A stretch of 64,000 bases of DNA from Platerodrilus igneus (lineage: Eukaryota > Arthropoda > Insecta > Coleoptera > Lycidae): assembly GCA_036346225.1 (NCBI GenBank), contig JARFIW010001104.1:9450001-9514000 (forward strand), written 5' to 3'. The position numbers and the translations under genes were made by a program. This document shows, piece after piece, positions 11,178 through 22,312 of the stretch. The notes beneath the pieces were generated by a model, which was not told the DNA's origin, searched no databases, and saw only the letters and a list, made by a program, of their open reading frames with translations. How positions within the stretch are numbered: position 1 is the first letter of the stretch; the number at the start of each line of letters is the position of its first letter.

Positions 11178-11414
11178 ACTAAGATGCGAGTTTTTTACCT
11201 GTAAATTTTGAATTTTGTCAAACCCTTGTTGTTCCAAACAAGGTAGGGATGTGTGACAATACTCACACAAGAACCTTTATTTTACCTCTCATCCAAGCTA
11301 GGGTGTATTTTTGTGAAAAACGCTTACCTAACATTTTACAAGTGGACCGTGTCAGGATTCGAACTCGAGATCTTGGGCATAAAGTGACGCGCATACCAAC
11401 TACACCACGGAGCT
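11178..11414 (-). mobile_element. tRNA-derived SINE, third copy (minus strand)
   Basis: On the minus strand this begins GCTCCGTGGTGTAGTTGGTA, with an A box like TGGYGTAGTTGG and a B box AGTTCGAATCC about 40 bases further on, and ends its tRNA-like head with ACACGGTCC. The body matches the other two copies: CAAAAATACACC, a GAGGTAAAATAAAGG stretch, GTCACACATCCCTACCTTG, and CAGGTAAAAAACTCGC near the far end. It is the most diverged of the three and lacks the last 60 or so bases. Confidence 0.82.
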
Positions 11415-11746
11415 GTCAGTTTTTTCTTAACATCTATAACTACTTTAGTACCACGATTTGCACTTCAGCGGCTTTCTCTGGGCTCTGCTACAACACTTTT
11501 ACTTTGTAAGTAGCACAACCCTATTTACTTCTAATTTTTCTGACCGTAGTTGTACACACTTTTATGTCGTTATCGTATTTACTTCATTTCGTTATTTTTG
11601 TTTCGGTATTGTAGATTTACATGCAAAATAAAATCTCCATCTTCAATTTTTTATTTAATTGTGTCATTCTTTAAAACTTCTTAGCTTCATATCTGTTAAT
11701 ATAATTTATGTAACCCCGTTACCAAAAGTCAAACTTTAAATGTATA

Positions 11747-12135
11747 TTTGACGTTATGTAACGTCAAATTTTTTATAGCTGGCAGTCCATTACATCACTA
11801 GTGATGTAATGAAATTTTACGTAACTGATCATTTAAGCCTCTATTTAGGTAACCATACACATCTACATAAATATCAATCAATCCATAGCAACGCTCAGGT
11901 AAAACGACGAAGCTTAATTTTCTACATTTGAAACTGTACAATCTTTTGTTATATTTTAAAGGGCGGTTATATTAGATATTGTACTTAACACGTCATGAAG
12001 CCGTAATTTTATTTGAGTCATGTAATTTGCAAAACTCGCTCACTGCGTTCGTTCGTTTTGGCAAATATTACATACGTCAAATAAAATTAGTCTTTTCATA
12101 ACTGATTACGTAAATATCTATTACATCATCCACAT
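11747..12135. mobile_element. Fold-back (MITE-like) element with nested inverted repeats
   Basis: Outer arms (11800-11830 and 12098-12131) are imperfect inverted copies around ATGTAAT-ACGTAACTGA. Inner arms (12005-12035 and 12061-12088) are inverted copies of AATTTTATTTGA-TGTAAT-TTGC. The centre carries the CTCGCTCACTGCGTTCGTTC sequence type often seen in fold-back elements. Two perfect palindromes precede or form the left edge: 11747-11768 (TTTGACGTTA, TG, complement) and 11788-11811 (CATTACATCACT followed directly by its complement). There is no coding capacity, so any movement would need a transposase from elsewhere. Confidence 0.6.
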
Positions 12136-12139
12136 ATCT

Positions 12140-12737
12140 CAGCATTTGAATTTTTTCTGCCTAAATTACACTTATATCTATTGTTACCTGCAGTTCCTGC
12201 ATTTGAATATTTCCGTTCTTACTTAATTAAATTTCACATTCCTTACATTAATCAGTCATTTAAGTATTTAATAACAAATTCGATTGGCTTTTCAATTTAA
12301 ACGGTTGCTTATCCATCACCCCGTATCATTCTATTAAAACATTTAGTTGTAATCTTATTTTCATAAAGCGTAAAAAATGTAGTGTTCTGTTATCAGCAAC
12401 GTTTGCTTTCCTAAATATTAAAATGAGTTTATGTACGTGTTTCATCAAGGTTATTTTCAATCACAAATTCCGATCCATTAAAATTTTTGGTTTGCTTATC
12501 TCTCCACCGTATTTAATATAAATTATTAATTGGTTTATGTTATGTTTCTACGATTTCATTGCGGAAAGTTAAGCAACCCATTCTACGTGTCTTTCAAAAT
12601 TTTACAAGGTAAGTTGTATATATTTCTTATATCGTATTTATGGCATCAAAGGTATTGCGGCGACAGCCTGTTTGGTGCTTTACAATTTTGACAGAGACAA
12701 GGCCTTTCAAGGTGAGTGTTAGCGTAACAGGATTTCT
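12140..12737. other. AT-rich DNA between the fold-back element and RTE copy A
   Basis: No coding content is recognised. A GC-richer part (12650-12735) lies where the missing 3' end of RTE copy A would be, and is not homologous to that 3' end. Confidence 0.4.
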
Positions 12738-14895
12738 AAACCCTTCTCCTATCATTTCTAGTACCTCTTTGTTCTTTACCTTGTCTGTCCACGATATTTT
12801 TATCATACGTCTGTAGCATCACATTTCAAAGACTCCTAACTTTTTCCTGTCCGCTTCTCCTACTGTCCAGGTTTCACAGCCGTACAGTGCTGTGCTCCAC
12901 ACATATGTTTTAGCAATCCTTTCCATGTTTCTATGTTTGTTATCTTTGAACATAGTAGTTGCTTTTTCATGTAGCACGACCTTGTGATAATCTTTGTTTT
13001 ATATCTTTTGTGCGTTTTCCTTCTTGCGTTATTTGGCTTCCTAGGTAGCAGAAATCCTTAACTCTTTACAAGTTCTCGTTACCTATTTGTATTCTTGTTT
13101 TTGATTTATTTTCCCTTCCTTTGCATACTAGTACTTTAGTTTTATTTTTGTTAATTTTTATACCGTATATTTCTGTTAGAACTGTTTCCATTTCATTAAG
13201 AGCAGCTCCTAACTTTTCGTTGCTAGATGCTAATACCGCTATATCATCTGCAAATCTAAGCATATCAATCTTTTGTCCCTGCACAATAATTCCAAATGTC
13301 TTTCTGCATTTGATAGTATTCATTGCCTCTTCGATGTACACGTTAAAAGTTAATGAAGATAGGGCACATCCCTGTCTCTCTCCTTTCCTAATATTTACTT
13401 CTGTACGTTCCTGCTCTAATTCTATTACAGCTGTTTGCTTTTGTATAAGCTATGTACTATCCGTCTATCCCTAAAACTCATTCCAATGTTTTTGAGTATT
13501 TCGAACAATTTTTTTCCAGTTTACATTGCCGAATGCTTTTTCCCTATATGCACGCTTTCACCCATTTCTATTGTTTTCTACATTATTACCCTCAGAGCTC
13601 AAATAACCTCCTCTGTTTCGCCTAAACCCAAATTGATCTTCTACTAGTACCTCTTCAGCTCGTTTTTCCATTCGTCTGGTACAATTTTAGTTAATATTTT
13701 TGACACCTGTGCAATCACACTAATTGATTGAAGATTTTCACATCTATCCGCGCCTCTCTTATTTGATATAGTTACTGTGATGTTACGTTTGAAATCTTTG
13801 GGTATCTCGCCTGTCTCATACATATAGCTTAGAAGCAGGAAGAGACGTTCTGTTACTGCTTGTCCAGCGGTTTTTAGAGTTTCTGTTTGCATCTGTACCT
13901 GGCGCCTTACCATTTTTCAGACCCTTTAATGCTAATTCAAACTCATCTAGCAGTATAGGATATTCCAAGTCATCATTCTCAATGTCTGATTCCTGTTCGA
14001 ATGCTGTTAGTTCCACTCTTGCATATAAATTCCCTATAAATATTCCTGCCATTTAACCACTTTCTCTACATTTTCTATAATGACGATTTTTCTCGCGTCC
14101 CTTATGTTTACGGTTTTTTATCTCTAGAATTCATTTTAATTAGTTTGTATGCTTCGTTTGTATTTCCCATTTCCATCTTAGTTTGTACCTCTTTGCACTT
14201 TTCATCAATCCATTGTTTTCTAGCTTTCCTGCATTTGCGAATAATTTCCCATTTTATGGCTTTAAATCTCTGTTTTCCTGTTTCGTCTGATCTATTTTTG
14301 TATTTTTAACTTTCTTCTATTAAATTCAGAACATCCTTGTTATTCATGGTTTCTTTTTTTTTGTATACCCCAGAATATCTCTGGCCGCTATGTCTAAACT
14401 GAATTTTATATTGTTCCATTCTGTTTCTACTTAGAATAAGAAATTTTCCCGATATCTTTCAACAATCCATTTTTACTTGTTTTCAAATCTTTTGTGGATG
14501 TCTTTATCTTTTAGTTTCTCAAAGTTAAAGTGCCCTCTTTCATTCTTTTTTTTTCAAATTTTTTAATTTAAGAGCGACCTGCATAATTACGATGTTGTGG
14601 TCAGTGTCTATATCTGCTTCAGGGTAGCTTCTACAGTCTTTTACTTGATTCCTAAACCGTTGTCTAATAAGAATGTATTCTATTTGAGATCTTCCTGTCC
14701 CCCGGCATCTTCCACGTGTATCGTCTTCTCTAGCATGATTTTAAAAATATTGTGTTTGTGATGGTTAAATTGTATTTGTCGCAAAATTGTACCAACCTAT
14801 TTTCCCTGTCGTTTCTCGTGCTTAAACCAAATAAACCTACAGCCGCTCCTTCCCTACTCTCACCTACCGCTGCATTGAAATCCGCCATTTCTAAA
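12738..14895 (-). mobile_element. RTE-like LINE, copy A (both ends truncated)
   Basis: Minus-strand pieces of an endonuclease-reverse transcriptase are found in order: GLFGLSTRNDREN of the endonuclease near 14.8 kb, LKGLKNGKAPGTD near 13.9 kb, an RT stretch PKDFKRNITVTI, the catalytic FADD at about 13240-13254 (MLRFADDIAVLASS), and the C-terminal MKISWTDKVKNKEVLEM-type region near 12.8 kb. The C-terminal Trp-rich 'CYRRMxxISW' region, also present in BovB, points to the RTE clade. The last 350 bases of the LINE and the first part of the endonuclease are missing. Many frameshifts and stops interrupt it, although the FADD box is intact. It lies head to head with copies B1/B2. Confidence 0.8.
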
Positions 14896-14934
14896 TTTTC
14901 CGATCAAATCCTCCGAAGTAGTCCTCTCTCTGAG

Positions 14935-15288
14935 ATCCGAATGCGGGACTATTTTACCTCCGGAATCTTTTACCTCAGTGGATACCATCATTTTAAATAC
15001 AGTTTAAGTTCATTTTGTACTTGGAAGGTAATGTGGTGGTTTCCCGTTGCCTTCCACCTCTCGGTAGTGTGTCTTGCAATGTCATATCGACCCCTATGGT
15101 CTCGGCCAAACTAAGTACCGAAAGAGTCGCTGGCCTCTTTCGGGACCTGTCAGTCTGGTTCTTCACTAGATACCCTACTAATTTAATTGAGTCTGTAGTT
15201 TGGCTCTTTAGATCATTGGAACGCGGAAGCCATTCCACCTGTTCTAGTAATCTAGAACTTCTTCAAGGTGCAGGTCCATTCGAAATGG
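14935..15288 (+). repeat. Short interspersed repeat 'family 2', longer copy, between inverted LINE copies
   Basis: The last 178 bases (15111-15288) match 36041-36221 closely, from CTAAGTACCGAAA to CCATTCGAAATGG. Both contain the small palindrome GTTCTAG-TAAT-CTAGAAC. The first part (about 14935-15110) has GTGGTGGTTTCCCGTTGCCT, a sequence type I associate with arthropod SINE bodies; it is absent from the second copy, which would then be 5'-truncated. No A or B box was seen, so the class is open. Confidence 0.5.
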
Positions 15289-15290
15289 AA

Positions 15291-15667
15291 GGTTTGCAAA
15301 AGAATATGAAAATTTAATAGTTACCGAAGCTTTTAATGCAGTTGCCGGCGAGGGTAGGGAAGCAATAGTAGGTTTGTTTGGTTTAGACACGAGAAATGAC
15401 AAAGGATATAAACTGGTAGAATTTTGCAACAACAAAATGTAACCACCACAAACACATTATTTCTTGCACCATACCAGAAGATGTTCCACGTGGAAGATGC
15501 CATGAAACAGTGAAACATTAAATAGATTACATTCTTGTTATACAACAGTTTCAGAATTAGGTAAAAGACCCAGAAGTAGATATAGACACTGACCATAACA
15601 TAGTAAATAAGAAGATCGCGCTTAAATATAAAAATTGAAAAAAATGGAACAGAAAATTGGCATTTAC
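15291..15667 (+). mobile_element. RTE-like LINE, copy B1 (endonuclease fragment)
   Basis: The plus strand begins at the same internal LINE position as copy A ends (YENLIVTEAFNAVAGEGRE, then GLFGLDTRND) and runs about 375 bases to an Asn-Lys-rich stretch. Then the LINE starts again from a point further 5' (copy B2). B1 and B2 are therefore two separate, same-strand pieces with overlapping endonuclease content. Confidence 0.7.
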
Positions 15668-18150
15668 AAATATACACGCCCACCTTCAGCTACAATGAGG
15701 AAAAGGTAAAAGCGATTTACAAAAATATCAAAAGCACTATGATTTGTAAAAAGACATGAAAATTTAATAATTACCGTAGCCTATAACGCAGTTGGAGGCG
15801 AGGATGGGGAAGGAGCTGTAGTAGGTTTGTTTGGTTTAGGCACGAAAAACAACAGGGAAAATAGGCTGGAAGAATTTTACAACAAAAAAGTTTAGCCATC
15901 ACAAACACATTATTTCTGCACCATAGTACAAGACAAGACACGTGGAAGATGCCAGGAGACAGTAAAATATCAAATAGATTACACTTTTGTTATACAGCGG
16001 TTTAGGAATCAAGTAAAAGACTAGAAGCTAACTAGAAGCAGATATAGACACTGACTACAACATAGTAATTAAGAAAACCGCGCTTAAATATAAGAATTTG
16101 AACCAAAAAAGAATGGAAAAAGGCACTTTGACTTAGAGAAACTAAAAGATAAAGATAACCACAAAAGATATGAGAAACAGTCAAACGAATTGTTGAAAAA
16201 CATCGTGAAAATTTATGATACTAAAAAAGTAGAAGCAGAATGGAATAGCATTAAATCCAGTTTAGATATTGAGACCAGAGATATTCTGGGGTATACACAA
16301 AAGAAAATAATAAACCATGGGTGACAAAGGACATTCTTAATTTAATAGAGGAATGGCGAAAATACAAAAACAGACCAAACGAAGCAGGAAAACAGAGATG
16401 CAAAGCCATAAAATGAGAAAATATTCGCAAATGCAGGAAAGCTAAAGAACAATGGATTGAGGCAACGTGCAAACAGATACAAACTAACATGAAAATAGGA
16501 AAGGCGGACGAAGCATACAAACCGTATAGTGAAAATATAAGCGGCTCGGGAGGAGGCATCATTATAGAGAATATAAGGAAAGTGGATAGATGGCAAGAAT
16601 CTGTAGGCAATTTATATGCAAGACAGGAACTAAAAGGAACAAATCATTGAAAAGGATGACTTGGGATATTCTATAAACAGAGATGTGTTTGAACTAGCAT
16701 TAAAAAACCTGAAAAATAATAAGGCATCGGGTATAGATAAGGTACAAGCGGAATCTGCTGATCCAGCAGTAATATAACGTCTCTTTCAACTTGCAAGCTA
16801 TATGTATGAAACTGGGAAATTCCCAAAGATTTCAAACGTATCATCATAGTCACTATACCAAAAAAGAGAACTGCGGATAGATGTGAAAATTTTCGAACAA
16901 TACGTTTGCCAGCACACGTGTAAAAAATATTACCTTGAATTGTACACAGACGGGTGAAAAAACGGGATGGAGATATATTAGAAGAAGATCAATTTGGGTT
17001 TAGGCGAAAGAGTGGGACACGGAAGACCATTTTAGCGTTTAGGGTAATAATGGAGAAACAATAGAAAAAGGAGAGACCATGCATGTAGAGTAATAGATCT
17101 GAAAAAGCAGTTGACAACGTAAAATGGGAAATAATGTTCGAAATAATCAAAATGGTTGGAATAACTTATACGGATAGTACGTAGTACATAACTTATACAA
17201 ACAGCAAACAGCTGTAATATAATTAGAACAGGAACGTAGAGAAGTAAATATTAGGAAAGGAAAAGGATAAACTCTATTCCCATTAATTTTTAACTAATAT
17301 TTCAAAGAGGCACTAAATATTGTCAAATGCAGGAAGACATTTGGAATTATTATGCAGGGTCTACCGATTGATATGCTTAGATTTGCAAATGATATAAAAG
17401 TATTAGCATCTAGCAAGGAAGAGTTAGAAGCAGATCTTATTAAAATGGAAACAGTACTAACAGAGATATAAAGTACGGAAATTAACAAAAATAAAACTAA
17501 AGTACTAGTATGTGAAGGACCGGAAAATAGATCAAAAACCAGAATACAAATAGGAAACGAGAACTTACAAAAGGTTAAGGATTTTGCTACCTAGGAAGTC
17601 AAATAACCCAAGATATGAAAGGTACAAAAGATATAAAACAAAGATTAGCACACGGCCGTGTTGCATTTAAGAAGAAAAAGCAACTACTCTGCTCGAAAAC
17701 AACAAACATAAAAACAGGGAGAAATTGTTGAAGCATATGTGTGTTGCACAACAATGTGCGGCTGTGAAATGTGGACAGTAGGAGAAGTGGAGAGGAAAAA
17801 GGTAGAAAGAAGTCTTTGAAATGTGTTGCTATAACGTATGATGAAGATATCATAAACCGACAAAGTTAGGAACAAAATGGCTCTATAAATAGTAGGGTAA
17901 GAAAAACATATGTGGAAATCAGTAAAAAAATTGGAGAGATAGGTCTAAGATGTGAGGGAATAGTGCGGGATATACTAGAAATACAGAAAAGAAAAAAGAG
18001 AGGTAAAGGTAGACCTAGATTAGACCATTGCACACAGATTGTGAAAGATGTAGGCTGTGGGAATTTCAGGGAAATGTGTAGGTTAGCTCAACATTGAAAT
18101 CAAGTGAGGTATGCTTCTAAGCAGTTCCGGAACGGAAACCTAATGATGAA
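15668..18150 (+). mobile_element. RTE-like LINE, copy B2 (nearly full 3' part)
   Basis: It starts inside the endonuclease (pieces like SYNEEKVKAIYKNI and GAVVGLFGLGTKNN), passes through the RT, and ends in GRPRLDHCTQIVKDVGCGNF with a short A/T/G-rich tail near AATGATGAAA. The catalytic box at 17369-17395 reads MLRFANDIKVLASS, so the first Asp of FADD has become Asn. Stops and frameshifts are frequent; the longest clean piece is the C-terminal 61 codons at 17912-18097. Identity with copy A around the RT box is high by eye (well over 80%). Confidence 0.8.
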
Positions 18151-18361
18151 AAGTAATTGTATTTAAACCTGATGATTTTCATGAACAACTACAGGTGTTG
18201 GTTTTGCAATATTCTCAACAAATGTTGATTGTGCAAAAAGAGTCATTGGAAAACTATTGATTCGGCAAATGTCTAAGTGGTGAGTATTTGGGAGCCGTCA
18301 GGTTGCTAAACCCCATTCATGTACTACTGAGTATCTTTGAAATAAGGTATATTTTGAGAAA

Positions 18362-18890
18362 ACAAAAGAAGGGCAAAAGTGCAAAAAATATTTAAAAAAA
18401 AGATTAGCACAAGGCGTGATGCATTTAACAAAAAAAAAGCAGCTGATGTGTTAGAAAACAACAAACATAGAAAGCATAATTGTGGAGCACAGCAGGTTGT
18501 GAAACATAGACAGTAGGCGAAGCAGACAGAAAAAACACAGAAGTCTTTGAAATGTGATACTACAGATGTATTGTGAAAATATCATAAACAGACAAAGTTA
18601 AGAACAAAGATGTTCTTTAAATAGTAGGAGAAGAAAGATCTGTGGATAACAATAAAAAATAGGATAGATAGGATGATAGGACACATTCTAAGGCATGAGG
18701 GAATAGTGCAGGAAACATTAGGAAAAAAAGAGGGGTTGATGTAGACTTAGATTAGACTATTGCACACAGATATTGAAAGATGTAAGATGTGGGAATTTCA
18801 GAGAAATGTGTAGGTTAGTTCAAAATAGGAGGCAATGGAGGTACACGTCTAACCAGTTTCAGGATTGAGGACCTATTGATGATGATGGTG
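18362..18890 (+). mobile_element. RTE-like LINE, copy C (3' fragment)
   Basis: A 5'-truncated copy of the last 500 bases, beginning in the RLAQGVMHL region and ending in ACCTATTGATGATGATGGTG. The ATG/GAT microsatellite-like tail is typical of RTE elements and helped to class the family. Confidence 0.75.
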
Positions 18891-18894
18891 TGGC

Positions 18895-20585
18895 TTTCTA
18901 AAGCTGTTTAATTTTTATTAATTGTCGGATTAAATTTATCCATACAAGGACATCAAAGAAGCTTATGTTTTTTATAAAAATAAAAACTTCTATAAAAAGG
19001 AATTTGACCTCTAGCTAAGCAGACTTGGAAATAGTTGTTCTATGTTTACAACATTTTCACAAATAGTGGACGATAAGATGATAACCGATAATGAAATTTT
19101 AAATATTAACCGAATCATACAAAATTATTTATTAAAATTAAAATAAAAGTTTAATCAATATTTTCCACCTACAGAAAATGTTAATAAACAACACTTTGGA
19201 GATAAAATTTAATGAAAATCAAAATAATTTAACAAAATTTTGGATCCAAACTTATGATGTATATCTCCACCTTACATGAAAAAAGCTATCAAATTGTTGC
19301 TTCCATTTTCTATTTGTTTAACTGAAATCGGATTTTTAGCAATGATAGTGACAAAAACTAAGTTTAAAAACTAACTCAGCATAAATTCAACCATGCAACA
19401 ATCTTTGACAAACTCCATTGAATTAATAGAAAATTAATAGAAAATAAGCAAGAATACAGGAGGCACCATATTTTGTTTTTTTGTATATATCTTGGACTTG
19501 GGCATATTGTGTTTTAATTAAATATACGTAATTCAAATTAATTTGAATGTAGTAAATGTTGAAAAATTAACCTTACCTTAAATTGTTTTTATATTGTTGT
19601 AACTCTACTTTTCAACGAACTTCGTTTGTTTATGAAATCTATTTGTCTGTGTGTCTGTCTGTCTGTGTGTCCGAGGCCTTTTTAATGGTCGGACATCAAT
19701 GTGTGATACATCAATCGATTCAGCTCGGTGTCCAGAGCTTAAGTTTTGATGTCAGTTAAAATCGGGCCACGGGGACGCCGAGCCCCAGGAAAATCCACAG
19801 GATAATTAAAATTTTAAATAAGTTTAAAATCAATATGCGACACATATTTGAACAATTTATGGCATTTCATGCCAATTATTCCAATATTATAGACATTGTT
19901 TAAACTTAAATTTTGATTACCGAAAATAATTAGATTCATATAAAAAAAAATAAAAATTTCTTATCTTATTGATGAGAACTAATATATAGCTTTTAAAATA
20001 TTTATTCAATAAAATAAAATATATTAAAATGTCTCTTTTGTTGTTTATAAATTTTTGTATTTTATCTGAATACTTATAATTATTACAACATAATAGTTTT
20101 AATTTCTTTAAATTGTTTTAAAGTAAGTCTACATTTGGAAGTTCGTTGCGACAATGCATTGCATTTTCAAGTTGTTCATAGTAAATTTAATAAATAAACA
20201 AAATTCTATAAAATTTATTTGTACAATTTATTATTTGTATTTGAAAAAATAACAATTTCATTATTAAAATGTGGAATTATATAAACAAAATTATTATTTT
20301 TGAATTATATAAAAAAAAATTTCTTTTGAATTTGTTGTAAAGCTATTTTTCTAAAATATTTTTCAAATATTTTTTTGAGGAGATAGAAATCACTTACTCA
20401 CATCTCATTCCATTGAACGCTTCATGCAAAAATTTACATAAACCCTCTCAACTACAGTTCTATGGGTCGTACTTTCATTTCTAGAAAATTATTTGGATCC
20501 GTGTTTAAAAGTTTAAGAAACGCTGGTATACACATTATTTCTACAAAATAAAGCAATTAGTATTTAGTCAAAGAAAAATTGTTGG
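18895..20585. other. AT-rich DNA with one hairpin-bearing motif
   Basis: No coding frame is recognised. At 19646-19672 a TCTG-rich stretch is followed (19724-19782) by CTCGGTGTCC and, 39 bases later, its near-complement GGACGCCGAG. The flanks are very AT-rich. It is probably a remnant of an unidentified transposable element. Confidence 0.4.
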
Positions 20586-20597
20586 TTAATGTTCATC

Positions 20598-20888
20598 AAG
20601 GCGGCTCCGTGGCGTAGTGGTATGTGTGTGACTACTACGCCCAAGGTCTCGGGTTCGAATCCCGACACGGTCCGCTTGAAAAATGTTAGACGAGCATTTT
20701 TCACAAAAATACACCCTCGTTCGGATGAGAGGTAAAATGGAGGTCTTGTGTCTAGGTGTTGTCACGCACGTTAAAGATCCGTACCATGCTTGGAATATCA
20801 AAGATTCGGCAAAATTCCAAATTTTCCAGGTAAAAAAACTCGCTTCCTGGCCAATATAATACCTTCGGGTGGAGCATTGGAAAATCAC
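20598..20888 (+). mobile_element. tRNA-derived SINE, copy 1, with 9-bp target-site duplication
   Basis: The tRNA-like head (20603-20674) starts GGCTCCGTGGCGTAGTGGTA, carries an A box (TGGCGTAGTGG) and a perfect pol III B box (GGTTCGAATCC), and ends GACACGGTCC. A body of about 215 bases follows, with CACAAAAATACACCCTCG, GAGAGGTAAAATGGAGGTC, CACGTTAAAGATCC and CTCGCTTCCTGGCC. ATGTTCATC flanks the unit on both sides (20589-20597 and 20889-20897), a clear target-site duplication. The cloverleaf head is not a functional tRNA gene. Confidence 0.9.
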
Positions 20889-21076
20889 ATGTTCATCTAA
20901 CAGCCGCATTGAACTTACTTTCTTTCTACATTGACTTTGTATATTTAATGGAACATTCCAAGGATTAATGAATGGAATTTTAATTAAACACTCATTATTG
21001 TACACTTTCTCCTTCTTATTTACTCAGTAGAATTCCGTAGGTTCATATAGAACCAGTCAGGGTAGGTACCATTTAT

Positions 21077-21500
21077 AGCACAACAATGTGCGGCTTTGAA
21101 ACGTGGACAGTAGGAGAAGCGGAAAAGACAAAGATAGAAAGAAGTCTTTGAAATGTGTTGCTACAGACGTATGATGAAGATATCATGGACAGACAAAGTT
21201 ACGAACAAAGTGGTTCTATAAATAGTAGAGGAAGAAAGACGTCTGTAGAAAACAGAAAAAATTGAAGAGATTCGATTATAAGACTCGCCCTACGGTATGA
21301 GGGAATAGTGCGGGTTATATTAGAAGTACAGAAAAGAAAAAAGAGAGGTAGAGGTAGACCTAGATTAGACTATTGCCCACAGATAGTGAAAGATGTAAGC
21401 TATAATATTTCGGGGAAATGTGTAGGTTAGCTGAGAATAGGAAACAATGGAGATTACGCGTCTAACCAGTTCTAAGACGAGACCTAATGGTGATGATTAT
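21077..21500 (+). mobile_element. RTE-like LINE, copy D (3' fragment)
   Basis: It begins TTATAGCACAACAATGTGCG (the TMCGFETWTVGEAEK region of the C-terminus) and runs to GACCTAATGGTGATGATTAT, the LINE 3' end with its ATG/GAT tail. It carries CYRRMMKISWTDKVTNKV-type codons interrupted by shifts. Confidence 0.78.
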
Positions 21501-21716
21501 TATAAATTTTTTATGTTTAAATTAAGTTAGTAAAATGTTATGATCAACTAAAATAAAAACATTCGCGATTGTAATCTGTTTGTTATATAATGTGTGAACT
21601 CGATACGATCCATTCATGTACTGTCGTTTTTACAAAAAATTGACTACAAACTATGGTACTAGTTATAGATTTAAGCAAGTCTGACAACCTTTGGGGGGGA
21701 CTATTTCTTCCAAGCA

Positions 21717-22265
21717 GCGAGTTATGTATCCCCCAATCTATGTATGTATAACAAATAGAAGTTATTAGGAATTACTAGAAATTGTTAAAGAAATTATTGA
21801 GTCAAGTGCAACAATGTAATTCAAGGATAATTAAATAAAGGTTATTAGCAGTTGTGAGAACGGATGCAATACATTGTATTCCAGACGATAATGATGCTGC
21901 AGGTGACGGGTCACAGACGGTTAAGAATCGTAATTAGCTAGAAAGTAAGACTTGCATTGTATAACGAATAAAATTAAGAAATAAGCAGACATGAGCTCTG
22001 CAAGTTCCCACAGACATGTGAGGGGCAACTTAAATACCCCGGGAGCCCCAGATCAGTCAGTCAGTTTCAAGTATTTCAGCTTTAACATTGCAGTTTGCTT
22101 AGGCTACTCACTCATATTAGTTCAATTAGTAATTATTTTTCGACTTAGAGTATTTTAAATCAATATTGTCAAAATTCCATATTAATATCTGTATAAACCA
22201 AATAAATTGTTACAAAGTTTTGGAAGAAGTTTTTAAAAACACCGCTTCTAGGGCCGAAACGTAAC
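21717..22265 (+). mobile_element. LTR-like sequence with promoter (possible solo LTR)
   Basis: The first 130 bases (GCGAGTTATGTAT onward) recur at 57478-57612. Around 22030 it has TTAAATACCCCGGGAG followed by AGATCAGTCAGTCAG, a TATA-like box plus an initiator-like TCAGT, as in insect LTR promoters. An AATAAA lies near 22200 and the sequence GGGCCGAAACG near 22250. There is no coding sequence on either side. Boundaries and family are uncertain. Confidence 0.45.
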
Positions 22266-22312
22266 TAGCGTGAGACAGACATCAGGAAAGATATTTAACC
22301 GAAATCAGGCAT

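Noticed and set aside
12738..18150. Twin-priming inversion of one LINE insertion
   Set aside because: Twin priming gives non-overlapping inverted halves; here both arms contain the same endonuclease-to-RT sequence.
20603..20674. A tRNA gene
   Set aside because: It has A and B boxes and a tRNA-like end, but is continuous with a SINE body, has a target duplication around the whole unit, and recurs as a SINE at 11.2 and 34.9 kb.
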